Origin: Bacteroidales bacterium | GTDB lineage: Bacteria; Bacteroidota; Bacteroidia; Bacteroidales; Muribaculaceae | Direction of reading: 5' to 3' | Length of the DNA: 57,958 bases | Assembly (NCBI GenBank): GCA_015061085.1 | Contig: SUXG01000011.1 | Coordinates: 1-57,958, forward strand | In this document: positions 1 through 8,782 of the stretch, one piece after another | How positions within the stretch are numbered: position 1 is the stretch's first letter | Layout of the letters: every line of letters begins with the position of its first letter | The notes under the pieces: generated by a model | What the model was told of the DNA's origin: nothing | The model's database searches: none | What the model saw: only the letters and a program-made list of their open reading frames with translations | Translations under genes and position numbers: made by a program

Positions 1-1012
1 AAAGCATTATGCTGAGATGCATCAATTTTTCTTTAGGCACCAATGTGTCAAATTTCACATCGTTCAGCATAATCATAGCCGAATCCAAATCATTTTTACT
101 AAGATAGGATTTGCATACGACATATTTTGGCTCGCTCATGTCTGTGAAATTGTCAGCCAAGCTTATGGCTCTTTTGGCTGTAGAGATGGCTTTGCCGTAT
201 TCCCTATTCAGATAATAACTGCCGGCAATATAGGCAAGATTAGTAGCTTTCAACTTCGGCTTATCCAATGAATCAATCAATTCTCCTGCCTGAGACAAAT
301 AGTAGAATGCGCTATCCATGTCATACAATATACGATAAGTTCCACCTAACGTGTTAAGTGTCTCTGCCTGCTTATATTTCAGTCCGACGCGAGCATAATT
401 CTCTGCAGCGTTCTTTAGCAACTTTATACTCTCTGAAGGCGACTCATTCTTAACTGACGATATTCTCGCCAACACCATGTCGCTTTTTGCGATAAGGTCA
501 TAACACTCCCCATCGACCGACTGCCGCACATCTGAAATTATTTCTATTGCTTTTTTATAATCTTTGTAATCAACCGACACATTGGCTTTTTCTATCAGAG
601 CGCGAGCGTAGAGATAGCGATTACGCTTTGAGAACCATCGTCGCAAACGATAGTAATCGACGGCAATGTCGGCTATAGAGTCAGCCACTGCCACTTGGTC
701 GCCATAGAGATTGACTTCGTTGGCAAGCACCGAGTAAAGAGCTGCATTGGCGCGACTGCCCAGCGAGTCGGCATCGAGGCTGCGTATGATGCTGTCGGTA
801 GCCGCCGGAGCATCGTAGCGCAACGAGTCAGCCACAGCCAACGCCGAGCCGACAGCCTCCTCATCGCCTGTGTAGCGACGACACGAGATAGCGAGCCGAC
901 CATGGTCAGCACCACCACGCAAAGGCTTGCGAGTCGGAAAATATGTCGCGCGAAGCATTTCACAACACAAAAGTAGAGAAAAAATCCGAATTAACAAAGA
1001 ATCCTTATTCAT
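1..1012 (-). CDS. Partial TPR-type exported protein, C-terminus outside the window, possible frameshift near its N-terminus
   Basis: On the minus strand one reading frame stays open from an ATG at 1012 to the window edge. From about codon 45 on it is alanine- and tyrosine-rich helical sequence with repeated Y-x-x-A and A-x-x-Y-x-x-A spacing, as in tetratricopeptide arrays of Bacteroidales lipoproteins and TPR regulators. The first 45 codons of this frame look unnatural. In the neighbouring frame, from a GTG at 963, lies a good signal peptide (basic RHIFR, then a long hydrophobic run ending GSLS). A single missing base near 884-890 would join that signal to the TPR frame as a lipobox L-S-S-C with Cys at 881-883. 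A promoter-like pair (TTTG 995-998, N19, TACTTTTG 968-975) would place transcription start near 962. The start and the frameshift are both inference. Confidence 0.6.
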   Translation of the reverse strand, partial: MNKDSLLIRIFSLLLCCEMLRATYFPTRKPLRGGADHGRLAISCRRYTGDEEAVGSALAVADSLRYDAPAATDSIIRSLDADSLGSRANAALYSVLANEVNLYGDQVAVADSIADIAVDYYRLRRWFSKRNRYLYARALIEKANVSVDYKDYKKAIEIISDVRQSVDGECYDLIAKSDMVLARISSVKNESPSESIKLLKNAAENYARVGLKYKQAETLNTLGGTYRILYDMDSAFYYLSQAGELIDSLDKPKLKATNLAYIAGSYYLNREYGKAISTAKRAISLADNFTDMSEPKYVVCKSYLSKNDLDSAMIMLNDVKFDTLVPKEKLMHLSIML

Positions 1013-1097
1013 TGTTTAGCGCATTGCCGACAACAGGAAAAGAACGTCGGAACATAGTGAGTACACCGAAGTGGTATTACATCGACACGCGTTGATG

Positions 1098-1742
1098 CTA
1101 CAATGCACCTTGCTCAATGAGAGTTGCCACACGATCGATTATGGCGTCCTCGCGATTTTTATCAGGGTGAAATCCAGATTTCATATTCATGCCGAAAAAT
1201 TTACCGAATATTTGCCAAAATCCGGCACGAAATGAGCCCAGGAATGCTTTTACGATATTGAACGACGACTGATTTGTCTCACGATTAATCAGCTTAAGCA
1301 AAATTTTGCCTTGAGTCTTTGTAAAGCCCTTAATCACCGGCTTATATTGCTCAAAAATTCCTCGTTCCAGGTTTTTCAAGTGTTTTTCTCGCTCTTTCGC
1401 GTCAGGTATTGTCAATATGTATTCGTATGTCTCACAGAGGGTCTGAAAAGCGAGTTTTGCGTATGGCAAAGTCTTACGCACATCGCGCACTGTACGCCAA
1501 TAAAATTCTTCGTCTTTTTTGTTTTTAAATTTTATCGGCGAATAGCAATAGACGTCGTTGAATACATACATCATCACCGTATCACCATACTCATCGACAA
1601 AGCGATAGCGCCCTTTGAAAGCTTTCACCTTCACTTTCGCATCCTGCACTTCTTCAAGAGTCGGCAGATCCTGACTAAATGCTACGCTCGATGTTGCAAT
1701 CATTGCCATGAACGTTATGAATATGGTTATTAGCGATTTCAT
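1098..1742 (-). CDS. DUF4294 family exported protein
   Basis: A 214-residue protein with a cleavable signal peptide (about residues 1-23, ending VAFSQ). The central block with FYWRTVRDVRKTLPYAKLA and the later block with TQGKILLKLINRET and GSFRAGFWQ are what I recognise as the DUF4294 family, which is almost limited to Bacteroidota. No enzymatic motif is visible and the function is unknown. Its ATG overlaps the stop of the upstream WbqC-like gene by four bases, so the two are translationally coupled in a lepB - WbqC-like - DUF4294 transcription unit. Confidence 0.85.
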   Translation of the reverse strand: MKSLITIFITFMAMIATSSVAFSQDLPTLEEVQDAKVKVKAFKGRYRFVDEYGDTVMMYVFNDVYCYSPIKFKNKKDEEFYWRTVRDVRKTLPYAKLAFQTLCETYEYILTIPDAKEREKHLKNLERGIFEQYKPVIKGFTKTQGKILLKLINRETNQSSFNIVKAFLGSFRAGFWQIFGKFFGMNMKSGFHPDKNREDAIIDRVATLIEQGAL

Positions 1743-2344
1743 GATTGGGAAATTACACGTCTATCAATTATGGTGTGAAGCAGATGAAATATTGATTGCG
1801 GACCGAGACTGAAGAGCAAATCGATAATCGACAGGTCGGCGACAAAACCGTCATTGACACTATTTATCTGCCAATAAGCCGAATAGTCGGCAGCAATGAC
1901 ACATGCCCGATCAATGTCTTTTCGCAATTGCGACTCCATTTCCGGGCTGAGAATTATGGAGATGACGACCTTGTGAATCGCTTGATTGAGTTCGGCAAGA
2001 GATATCCAAGGTTTTGCCCATATCGGATAGAACAGATGCTCGTAATGCTCAAAGTAGGGAGCACGCCCGTAGGCAGAAAAAATTGCACCCCAATGCACCC
2101 TACGCCAGCTGCCATGCTCCGACACTCCGATCTGATTATATGGCAATCGCAAATTACGACCTCCGCCATCGATAGGCACCGAAAGCGTCTGTAGCCCGTT
2201 TGCTCCCAATATTTTGCAACGGTTCAAGTCGCGACGATCGACATCTTGCGACGTCACCTGCCGACCAAGACGCTCTGCCAGCCAATCGGCATACCAACCG
2301 ACCGATGCCATATAAGGTATTATCAATTCGTTATCGTTCATCAT
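1739..2344 (-). CDS. WbqC-like family protein
   Basis: A 201-residue soluble protein starting MMNDNELIIPYMASVGWYADWL, the position of the typical WbqC opening (P-Y-x-x-x-x-x-W/Y). It matches the WbqC-like proteins that sit next to signal peptidase I in Bacteroidales genomes. Some WbqC homologues lie in O-antigen clusters, but the biochemical role is not settled. It lies 71 bp after lepB and overlaps the DUF4294 gene by four bases. A second, more canonical WbqC gene is present at 31197-31892. Confidence 0.75.
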   Translation of the reverse strand: MMNDNELIIPYMASVGWYADWLAERLGRQVTSQDVDRRDLNRCKILGANGLQTLSVPIDGGGRNLRLPYNQIGVSEHGSWRRVHWGAIFSAYGRAPYFEHYEHLFYPIWAKPWISLAELNQAIHKVVISIILSPEMESQLRKDIDRACVIAADYSAYWQINSVNDGFVADLSIIDLLFSLGPQSIFHLLHTIIDRRVISQS

Positions 2345-2415
2345 ATCAAGGAAATAAAATCAAACGATTATAAATCCTTTCTCAAAATCGGCAGGCAAAA
2401 GCCTACCGATTGATA

Positions 2416-3834
2416 TTATTTTTTGTCAGGATTTGCATCTTTGAATATACGATCCCAACGTATCTTACCGTCAAGCAAACTGCGTTCCTCGTCGAATGAA
2501 ATCAACACCCAGATCGGAGTTCCGACCACATGGTCTTCCGGCACAAAGCCCCAATAGCGAGAGTCGGCAGAACGGTCGCGATTGTCGCCCATCATCCAAT
2601 AATAGTCCATCTTGAACGTATATTTGTCAGTAGGCACACCATTGATGTAGATTTGTCCGTCTTTGACCTCCAAGTCGTTTCCTTCGTAGGTGTGTATCGC
2701 ACGTTCATACATCGGGAGGTTATACTCATTTAAACGCAACGTTGCGCCTTTCTTCGGTATCCATATTTCACCCATGTTAGGACGAGTCCAGCCGTATGGG
2801 TCATTTCCCGGGAACAACGAGTAGTCACCCGAAAGGTCGTAGAATTCTCGTTCATAACGCAATGGAGCCACCACTTGCGGCCATTTCTCAACGATAGCTT
2901 TGGCATCGGCTGTCAAAGGAATATCATAGAACATTCTGCCATCAAACTGGCTCTTGTGGGGCTCGACACCATGGTCTTCCCATCTGACACCCACTTCTTC
3001 CCACTGCTCGCGAGGTATTGCCGAATTGACCTCAACGATGTAGTTAAACTGCACATTTTCAGCATTTTCGATAGCTTTACCATTGATATAGATTACATCA
3101 TCGACGATCTTTATGCGCTCGCCGGGCAATCCGATACAACGCTTGACATAGTTTTCACGACGGTCAACCGGTCGCCAAACCACTTCGCCAAACTCTTCAG
3201 GACGATCGGCAATGTAACAACGAGGATCTTCGACGCCCTGCGCCTTCAATGAGTTGATGATTTGATAATAGTCGGGATTTTGTACCTTCAAAGCCACTGT
3301 GTCGCCACATGGATAATTGAAGACCACAATATCGTTGCGTTCCACATCGCGAAGCCCTGCAAGTCGATGGTATTCGAATTGAGGCTGATCGATATAACTT
3401 TTGGTGTTCAATATCGGCAACGTATGTTGTGCCAACGGGAAGTGAAGCGGAGTCTGTGGCACACGAGGTCCATAGACCATCTTGTTGACCCACAAATAGT
3501 CGCCCACAAGCAACGATTTTTCCAACGACGATGATGGTATCTTATAATTCTGCCCGATGAATGCAAATATAAAATAGACCAAGACCAAAGCATAGACAAT
3601 GGCATCAACCCACCCCATTACTGCTCTGAGTGATTTATTCTTCGATTTTTTCCACCAAGTCAATGGGATATAGCCTGTGATATAGATGTCAAACAGCAAG
3701 AACCATGCAAGTGCCACCCATGGATTTTGCAACCATACCACCCACGCAAAAAATACTATTGAGACTAAGGCAAAACGCACCCAACGAGTTGATTTCACCT
3801 CTTTTATTCGTCGTATAAAATCGTTATCCTTCAT
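2416..3834 (-). CDS. lepB: Signal peptidase I
   Basis: Membrane-bound serine protease that cleaves signal peptides from exported proteins. The 472-residue protein has N-terminal membrane segments (about residues 20-50 and 77-94). The nucleophile motif IPSSSLEKSLLVGD puts the catalytic Ser at 103, and YVKRCIGLPGER gives the general-base Lys at 231. The C-terminal box MGDNRDRSADSRYWGFVPEDHVVG is the classic S26 signature. It is longer than E. coli LepB (324 residues) because of an insert between the Lys box and the C-terminal box, as is usual for Bacteroidales. It heads the minus-strand unit lepB - WbqC-like - DUF4294. Confidence 0.95.
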   Translation of the reverse strand: MKDNDFIRRIKEVKSTRWVRFALVSIVFFAWVVWLQNPWVALAWFLLFDIYITGYIPLTWWKKSKNKSLRAVMGWVDAIVYALVLVYFIFAFIGQNYKIPSSSLEKSLLVGDYLWVNKMVYGPRVPQTPLHFPLAQHTLPILNTKSYIDQPQFEYHRLAGLRDVERNDIVVFNYPCGDTVALKVQNPDYYQIINSLKAQGVEDPRCYIADRPEEFGEVVWRPVDRRENYVKRCIGLPGERIKIVDDVIYINGKAIENAENVQFNYIVEVNSAIPREQWEEVGVRWEDHGVEPHKSQFDGRMFYDIPLTADAKAIVEKWPQVVAPLRYEREFYDLSGDYSLFPGNDPYGWTRPNMGEIWIPKKGATLRLNEYNLPMYERAIHTYEGNDLEVKDGQIYINGVPTDKYTFKMDYYWMMGDNRDRSADSRYWGFVPEDHVVGTPIWVLISFDEERSLLDGKIRWDRIFKDANPDKK

Positions 3835-3898
3835 TTTTTCTGAATATTAGTTTGTTGGAATATCTATATCATTAACAAGCTCAAAAGCTTTTCGACTA

Positions 3899-3929
3899 CA
3901 AAATTACATGAAATCAGCGATATTCCAAC
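3899..3929 (-). promoter_or_regulatory. Bacteroidota-type promoter for lepB
   Basis: On the minus strand GTTG (3926-3929) is followed after 19 nt by TAATTTTG (3899-3906). This matches the Bacteroidota primary sigma pattern TTTG / TAnnTTTG with one change in the -33 element. It sits about 65 nt before the lepB ATG. The rest of 3835-4128 shows no gene. Confidence 0.6.
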
Positions 3930-4128
3930 ACATTATTATCTTAAAACATGTCAACAACTCACAATATCTCCACAACAATCTTTTAGGAACGCTTATATTC
4001 ATTCCCTGACAAAGTTCTGTTTTTGCCGTTTTTTACAAGACCTCTATTGTGATAAAAAGACGTTTCCCTCTATAATCTCCGACTCGGAAATACTTCTGAT
4101 GCTCTCAAACACCGCCTCCGACAGATTG

Positions 4129-4839
4129 TCAGAATTTGAGCATGTCGGACATTGTGAAGAAGCCTTGTTTACCGACAAGCCATTCGGCAGCCGCCACAGC
4201 TCCAAGTGCGAGGCCCTCACGTCCTTTGGCTTCGTGGCGCAAGCTTATAACATCTTCAGCCGAATCCCATGTGATGGTGTGAATACCCGGCACTTCGCCC
4301 TCTCTGCCATGAGTGATTAGCAGACCGTCGGCATCCTTATCTTCAGTCCAAGTCTTTTTGCGAGAGATTTCCGAGAGTATGCTTTCTGCGAGAGTGATCG
4401 CAGTGCCCGACGGATGATCTAATTTATGAATGTGATGTATTTCTTCTATCGACGGATTATACTGCTCGAAACCTTCCATAATCTTTGAGAGATAACGATT
4501 GACAGCCATAAATATGTTGACACCCAACGAATAATTCGACGCATAGAAAAGCGTGCCTTCTGCGTTGGAACACATCGCTTTTATTCTGTCCAAATGCTCC
4601 ATCCAGCCGGTTGTGCCACATACCACAGGCACTCCGGCAGCAAACGATTTCAATATATTATCGACGGCTGTCGAAGGTGTTGTAAACTCAATCGCCACAT
4701 CTGCCGAGGCATATTCTTCAGAAGCAAAATCCGAAGTATTATCGACATCGATGATGCTGACTATCTCATGCCCTCTGCTGAGAGCTGTCTTTTCAATCAT
4801 ACGGCCCATTTTGCCGTAGCCTATCAATGCTATTTTCAT
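4129..4839 (-). CDS. dapB: 4-hydroxy-tetrahydrodipicolinate reductase
   Basis: Reduces hydroxy-tetrahydrodipicolinate with NAD(P)H in the lysine and meso-diaminopimelate pathway, which feeds peptidoglycan. The 236-residue protein has the N-terminal dinucleotide-binding motif GYGKMGR (7-13). The active-site signature EEIHHIHKLDHPSGTA (132-147) contains the His pair 135-136 and Lys 139. The length is slightly short for the family (about 240-270) but nothing essential is missing. It has its own promoter at 4904-4935 and lies upstream of lepB on the same strand, separated by 294 bp. Confidence 0.95.
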   Translation of the reverse strand: MKIALIGYGKMGRMIEKTALSRGHEIVSIIDVDNTSDFASEEYASADVAIEFTTPSTAVDNILKSFAAGVPVVCGTTGWMEHLDRIKAMCSNAEGTLFYASNYSLGVNIFMAVNRYLSKIMEGFEQYNPSIEEIHHIHKLDHPSGTAITLAESILSEISRKKTWTEDKDADGLLITHGREGEVPGIHTITWDSAEDVISLRHEAKGREGLALGAVAAAEWLVGKQGFFTMSDMLKF

Positions 4840-4903
4840 ATTGTTGCTAATTTACACACCTCCAACCGGAAATGATGCCATTTATATCTATAAATAATTA
4901 ATG

Positions 4904-4935
4904 CAAAAGTAATCAATTCATTTTATAAATACAAA
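4904..4935 (-). promoter_or_regulatory. Bacteroidota-type promoter for dapB
   Basis: On the minus strand TTTG (4932-4935) precedes TACTTTTG (4904-4911) by 20 nt. Both elements match the consensus. It is about 65 nt upstream of the dapB ATG. Confidence 0.75.
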
Positions 4936-4956
4936 TCCGAACTATAACGAGAGAAC

Positions 4957-4992
4957 AAAAAAAGCAGTTATCTTCTCGACAACTGCTTTTTT
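4957..4992 (-). terminator. Intrinsic terminator after tRNA-Lys
   Basis: The stem AAGCAGTT / AACTGCTT with an 11-nt loop (4970-4980) is flanked by A-runs on the left and T-runs on the right, so it is a potential terminator on both strands. On the minus strand it lies directly after the tRNA gene and ends in seven T. Confidence 0.85.
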
Positions 4993-4993
4993 G

Positions 4994-5066
4994 TGACCCC
5001 GGAGAGGCTCGAACTCTCGACCCAATGATTAAGAGTCATTTGCTCTACCAACTGAGCTACGGAGTC
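4994..5066 (-). tRNA. tRNA-Lys (CTT anticodon)
   Basis: Read on the minus strand this is a 73-nt cloverleaf. The acceptor stem GACTCCG pairs with CGGGGTC, the D arm contains AGCTCAGTTGGTAGAGC, and the T arm contains GGTTCGA-like GAGTTCGAG. The anticodon stem AATGA / TCATT encloses the loop CTCTTAA, giving anticodon CTT for the lysine codon AAG. The 3' CCA is not encoded. A perfect promoter lies upstream and a terminator follows immediately, so it is a single-gene transcript. Confidence 0.97.
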
Positions 5067-5108
5067 TTATTAACTTAAATCTATAACGACTTCTGCCGTT
5101 TGCGAGTG

Positions 5109-5140
5109 CAAAGTTACGACTACTTTTTGAATTGACCAAA
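5109..5140 (-). promoter_or_regulatory. Bacteroidota-type promoter for tRNA-Lys
   Basis: On the minus strand TTTG (5137-5140), 20 nt spacer, TAACTTTG (5109-5116). It is about 43 nt before the mature tRNA 5' end. Confidence 0.8.
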
Positions 5141-5294
5141 TTTTTTTTCAAAAAAATCTCAACAACTTAATTTTTTTATATCAAAAAAGCATTTCCGACG
5201 ACTGTTTTTTGCCATCAAGACTCGATTTTGAGGTGTTTTCTCAATAATTTTTGTTTATCACAGAGGTAATATGCGCTTTTACCAAACTTTTTTG

Positions 5295-5302
5295 TAAATT
5301 TG
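5295..5302 (+). promoter_or_regulatory. -7 element upstream of the ferredoxin-type gene
   Basis: TAAATTTG matches TAnnTTTG and lies 20 nt before the ATG at 5322. No good TTTG is seen at the -33 distance, so this is a weaker call. Confidence 0.5.
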
Positions 5303-5321
5303 TGGTTTAAATATTAGACAG

Positions 5322-6131
5322 ATGAAACGCTTAAGGATGATACGCATTATTGTTTCGTTGCTTTTCTTTGCAGCGTCGATTGCGTATGTCATTTTCGGAG
5401 TGCCTAATATTCTCGCAGTAACTAAAGAATTGCAAATCACAACCTCTTTGCTAAGCATCAACATCGGAGTAATATTATTTTGGTGCGCAACAACTTTCCT
5501 TTTCGGACGCATTTATTGTTCATCGGTCTGTCCGTTAGGCACTCTTCAAGACTTTAGTATACGTCTTAGTCGCAAGTACCTATCTAAACGTCAGTTTAGA
5601 TATCGTCATCCACGAAATTATCGATACGACGTAGTTGTAATCTACATCGTCGGCTCCTTGTTAGGCATCGGCATCGTATCGTTATTTCTTGAACCATGGC
5701 AAATCTTCCGCAACATCATCGACATTTGGTACCCCTCCGATTCGGAAGCCGCAGCTCTACATTTGGGAATAGGCATAATTTTAGGCCTGATATGTGGGAT
5801 AGTCTCTCTTTTGCTGATTTTGTCGCTATCATTCTTAAGAGGCAGAATATGGTGCACCGATGTGTGCCCTATCGGGATTATGCTCGGCACAATATCATCA
5901 TGCTCACGACTTCACATCGAAATCGACCCCGATAAATGTATCAACTGCATGGCGTGCGAGGAAGGTTGCAAATCGGGGTGTATCAAAGTCGTATCTCGCT
6001 ATGTCGATAACACAAGGTGCATCAGATGTTTCAATTGCATTGCATCTTGTCCGAACGATGCTATTCGCTACCAGCCAAATCGCAATAAAGCATCCACACC
6101 GCTGATGCGTCGCGTAAAGAATCCAACTTAA
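5322..6131 (+). CDS. NapH/polyferredoxin-like membrane 4Fe-4S protein
   Basis: A 269-residue membrane protein with about four hydrophobic segments (roughly 7-32, 43-60, 104-122, 148-173). Two membrane-edge motifs, [12 protein letters not shown] (C66, C70) and [12 protein letters not shown] (C178, C182), are the CxxxCP pairs of NapH/MauN-type quinol-linked electron carriers. The C-terminus carries two ferredoxin-type 4Fe-4S sites (C206, C209, C212, C216 and C233, C236, C239, C243). It probably moves electrons between quinol and a redox partner, but no reductase gene is adjacent, so the partner is unknown. It precedes thyA by 28 nt. Confidence 0.85.
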   Translation: MKRLRMIRIIVSLLFFAASIAYVIFGVPNILAVTKELQITTSLLSINIGVILFWCATTFLFGRIYCSSVCPLGTLQDFSIRLSRKYLSKRQFRYRHPRNYRYDVVVIYIVGSLLGIGIVSLFLEPWQIFRNIIDIWYPSDSEAAALHLGIGIILGLICGIVSLLLILSLSFLRGRIWCTDVCPIGIMLGTISSCSRLHIEIDPDKCINCMACEEGCKSGCIKVVSRYVDNTRCIRCFNCIASCPNDAIRYQPNRNKASTPLMRRVKNPT

Positions 6132-6159
6132 AACATTAATCCTCAAAACGATAATTCAC

Positions 6160-6954
6160 ATGAAACAATATTTAGATCTTCTCCGCCACATCCTTAAGAA
6201 CGGAACACGCAAAGATGACCGCACCGGGACAGGCACGACTTCATGCTTCGGCTATCAGATGCGCTTTGATCTATCGGAAGGCTTTCCTTTGCTTACGACA
6301 AAAAAAGTGCACCTAAAAAGTATAATCCACGAACTGTTATGGTTCTTAAACGGTGACACTAACGTCAAATACCTACAAGACAACGGTGTACGCATTTGGA
6401 ACGAATGGGCAGATACTGACGGCAACTTAGGCCACATCTATGGCTACCAATGGCGCTCATGGCCCGACTACGAAGGTGGTAACATCGACCAAATTAAAGA
6501 GGTGATTGAGACTATCAAACATAATCCCGACTCTCGACGTATTATCGTCAGCGCATGGAATGTCGGCGACATCAAAAACATGAACCTGCCACCATGCCAT
6601 GCTTTCTTCCAATTCTATGTTGCTGACGGCAAACTGTCGCTTCAACTCTATCAGCGCAGTGCCGACACATTCCTCGGCGTGCCGTTCAATATCGCTTCGT
6701 ATGCGTTGCTGACAATGATGGTGGCGCAAGTCTGTGGTCTTGAGCCGGGCGATTTCATTCACACCTTCGGCGATGTGCATATCTACAACGACCACCGCGA
6801 ACAGGTGGAATTGCAGCTAACACGCACACCTCGCCGATTGCCTCGCATGAAAATCAATCCGGAGGTAAAAGACATCTTCGCTTTCAAATTTGAAGACTTC
6901 GAACTTGAAGACTATGATCCTTACCCGACAATAAAAGGGAAAGTGTCAGTTTAA
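6160..6954 (+). CDS. thyA: Thymidylate synthase
   Basis: Converts dUMP and methylene-tetrahydrofolate to dTMP and dihydrofolate. The 264-residue length equals that of E. coli ThyA. The active-site Cys lies in PPCHAFFQF at residue 146. The N-terminal DRTGTGT, the dUMP-binding RSADxFLGVPFN-type stretch and the C-terminal [10 protein letters not shown] are all present. The dihydrofolate it makes is recycled by folA, encoded two genes downstream in the same apparent operon. Confidence 0.98.
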   Translation: MKQYLDLLRHILKNGTRKDDRTGTGTTSCFGYQMRFDLSEGFPLLTTKKVHLKSIIHELLWFLNGDTNVKYLQDNGVRIWNEWADTDGNLGHIYGYQWRSWPDYEGGNIDQIKEVIETIKHNPDSRRIIVSAWNVGDIKNMNLPPCHAFFQFYVADGKLSLQLYQRSADTFLGVPFNIASYALLTMMVAQVCGLEPGDFIHTFGDVHIYNDHREQVELQLTRTPRRLPRMKINPEVKDIFAFKFEDFELEDYDPYPTIKGKVSV

Positions 6955-6969
6955 ATAGTCTAATGATAT

Positions 6970-8256
6970 ATGGATGAAATCTTAATAATAATAGGATTGA
7001 TACTTCTTAATGGAGTGTTTGCTATGGCTGAGATTGCTCTTGTCTCAGCCCGTAAATCCAGCCTACAAGAAGATGCCAAACGTGGCAATAAAGCAGCTAA
7101 AACGGCGTTGGATTTAGCGGATGAGCCGGATAAATTTTTATCAACGATTCAGATTGGCATTACGCTAATCGGAATTCTTACCGGTATATATTCCGGCAAT
7201 AAAATTGCATTACTGCTATCCGACAAGATTCATGCTTTGGGTCTATCAGAAAGCTATTCTGAATCCTTAGCTCAATTCATCATTATTTTGTTGGTTACTT
7301 ACCTCACTTTGGTGTTTGGCGAATTGCTACCAAAACGCATCGGAATGAGTGGAGCTGAGAAAGTGGCAAAGATAATGTCTCGTCCCATGCATTGGTTGTC
7401 TGTCGCAGCATCACCATTTGTTTGGATTTTATCACAAAGCACATCGACATTATTTAAACTGCTCGGTCTTAAGAACAACGCCACCAAAGTCACTGAAGCA
7501 GAAATCAAATCGATTATTCAAGAGGGGACAGAGGATGGAGAGGTACAACCAATGGAACAAGACATTGTAGAACGCGTGTTCCTAATGGGTGATTTACGAA
7601 TAGAATCCTTGATGACACCTCGTCGAGAAATAGTTTTTTTAAATGTGGCTATGACCAAAGATGAAATTCATAAAATAGTGTGCGACGAACTTCACGAAAT
7701 GTATCCTGTCATAGACAATAATAACGACATATTAGGTATTGTCACACTAAAAGAATTATTTTCGGCTCTTAATACACCCAATTTCATGCTCAGCAATCAT
7801 ATTTCCGATGCTGTTTACCTCTACGAAAACATTAGTGTTTACAAAGTGCTTGAAAACATGAAAGGTCAAGGGTTTAATCGTGGCTTGGTCTGCGATGAAT
7901 TTGGCTCTTGCGTTGGGATTGTTACTCTTAAAGATTTAATGGAGGGCTTAGTCGGAGTCATTAATGACCAAGATGACCGCCAAGAGCCACAAATCATTAA
8001 GAGGTCTAATAAAAATGAGTGGCTTGTCGATGGACAATGTCCTATCCACGAGTTACTTCAATATTTCGACATGGAAGAGTTCTATGAAGTAAATGAGTCA
8101 TATACCACTATTGCCGGGCTATGCCTTGAAATTTTGGAGCACATTCCATTAGCAGGAGAAAAAATCGCATGGAATTCTTTGGAAATTGAAATAGCAGATA
8201 TGGACGGTGCTCGCATCGACAAAGTTTTAGTTACTTTAAACAACAAACAAACATGA
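6970..8256 (+). CDS. Hemolysin-family (CNNM/CBS/CorC_HlyC) membrane protein
   Basis: A 428-residue protein with the standard domain order. A CNNM transmembrane domain covers about residues 1-195 (hydrophobic segments near 3-25, 55-75, 98-118 and 135-155). A CBS pair follows at about 205-330 (MTPRREIVFL, then VCDEFGSCVGIVTLKDLMEGLVG). A CorC_HlyC domain forms the C-terminus (about 345-428). Family members are linked to magnesium or cobalt export; the historic name TlyC/hemolysin C is misleading. It lies 15 nt after thyA and overlaps the longest folA reading frame by four bases. Confidence 0.9.
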   Translation: MDEILIIIGLILLNGVFAMAEIALVSARKSSLQEDAKRGNKAAKTALDLADEPDKFLSTIQIGITLIGILTGIYSGNKIALLLSDKIHALGLSESYSESLAQFIIILLVTYLTLVFGELLPKRIGMSGAEKVAKIMSRPMHWLSVAASPFVWILSQSTSTLFKLLGLKNNATKVTEAEIKSIIQEGTEDGEVQPMEQDIVERVFLMGDLRIESLMTPRREIVFLNVAMTKDEIHKIVCDELHEMYPVIDNNNDILGIVTLKELFSALNTPNFMLSNHISDAVYLYENISVYKVLENMKGQGFNRGLVCDEFGSCVGIVTLKDLMEGLVGVINDQDDRQEPQIIKRSNKNEWLVDGQCPIHELLQYFDMEEFYEVNESYTTIAGLCLEILEHIPLAGEKIAWNSLEIEIADMDGARIDKVLVTLNNKQT

Positions 8257-8282
8257 CTTCAACAAAAGCAACAAACAACACA

Positions 8283-8774
8283 ATGATTAAAAACCTGTCG
8301 ATGATAGTGGCGGCAGCGGAAGACGGTGCCATCGGTCGTGGTGGCGACTTGATTTGGCGCATTTCTGCCGACCTTAAACGCTTCAAAACGCTCACAATGG
8401 GACACACTATCATTATGGGGCGCAAAACTTGGGATTCTCTGCCTAAAGGTGCTTTGCCGGGCAGAAGAAACGTAGTGGTGACTCGCGACAAAAATTTCTC
8501 TGCCGAAGGTGCCGATGTGTATAACTCATTGGAAGATGCCATCGATTCTTGCAAAGGAGCAGAAACATTCATCATCGGTGGTGCTCAAATCTATCGTCAA
8601 GCGATGCCGATGGTATCAAAACTTTTTCTCACACGAGTCTATGCATCATATCCCGATGCTGATGCTTTCTTCCCTGAAATAATCGCAGACGAATGGGATA
8701 TCGCCAATGAAGAAGTTGCCGCAGAAACTCCAGACGGACTACGCTACCAATTTATCGACTTAATACGAAAATAG
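8283..8774 (+). CDS. folA: Dihydrofolate reductase
   Basis: Reduces dihydrofolate to tetrahydrofolate with NADPH. The start chosen at 8283 gives 163 residues and begins MIKNLSMIVAAAEDGAIGRGG, as expected for the family. An in-frame ATG at 8253 overlapping the upstream stop would add ten unconserved residues. The active-site acid lies in ISADLKRFK, followed by GHTIIMGRKTWDSLP and ETFIIGGAQIYRQ. Placement with thyA is functionally coherent because ThyA generates its substrate. Confidence 0.95.
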   Translation: MIKNLSMIVAAAEDGAIGRGGDLIWRISADLKRFKTLTMGHTIIMGRKTWDSLPKGALPGRRNVVVTRDKNFSAEGADVYNSLEDAIDSCKGAETFIIGGAQIYRQAMPMVSKLFLTRVYASYPDADAFFPEIIADEWDIANEEVAAETPDGLRYQFIDLIRK

Positions 8775-8782
8775 CAGAGAGA

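Noticed and set aside
695..976. Plus-strand ORF of 93 codons
   Set aside because: It is antisense to the better TPR frame and has no domain or promoter.
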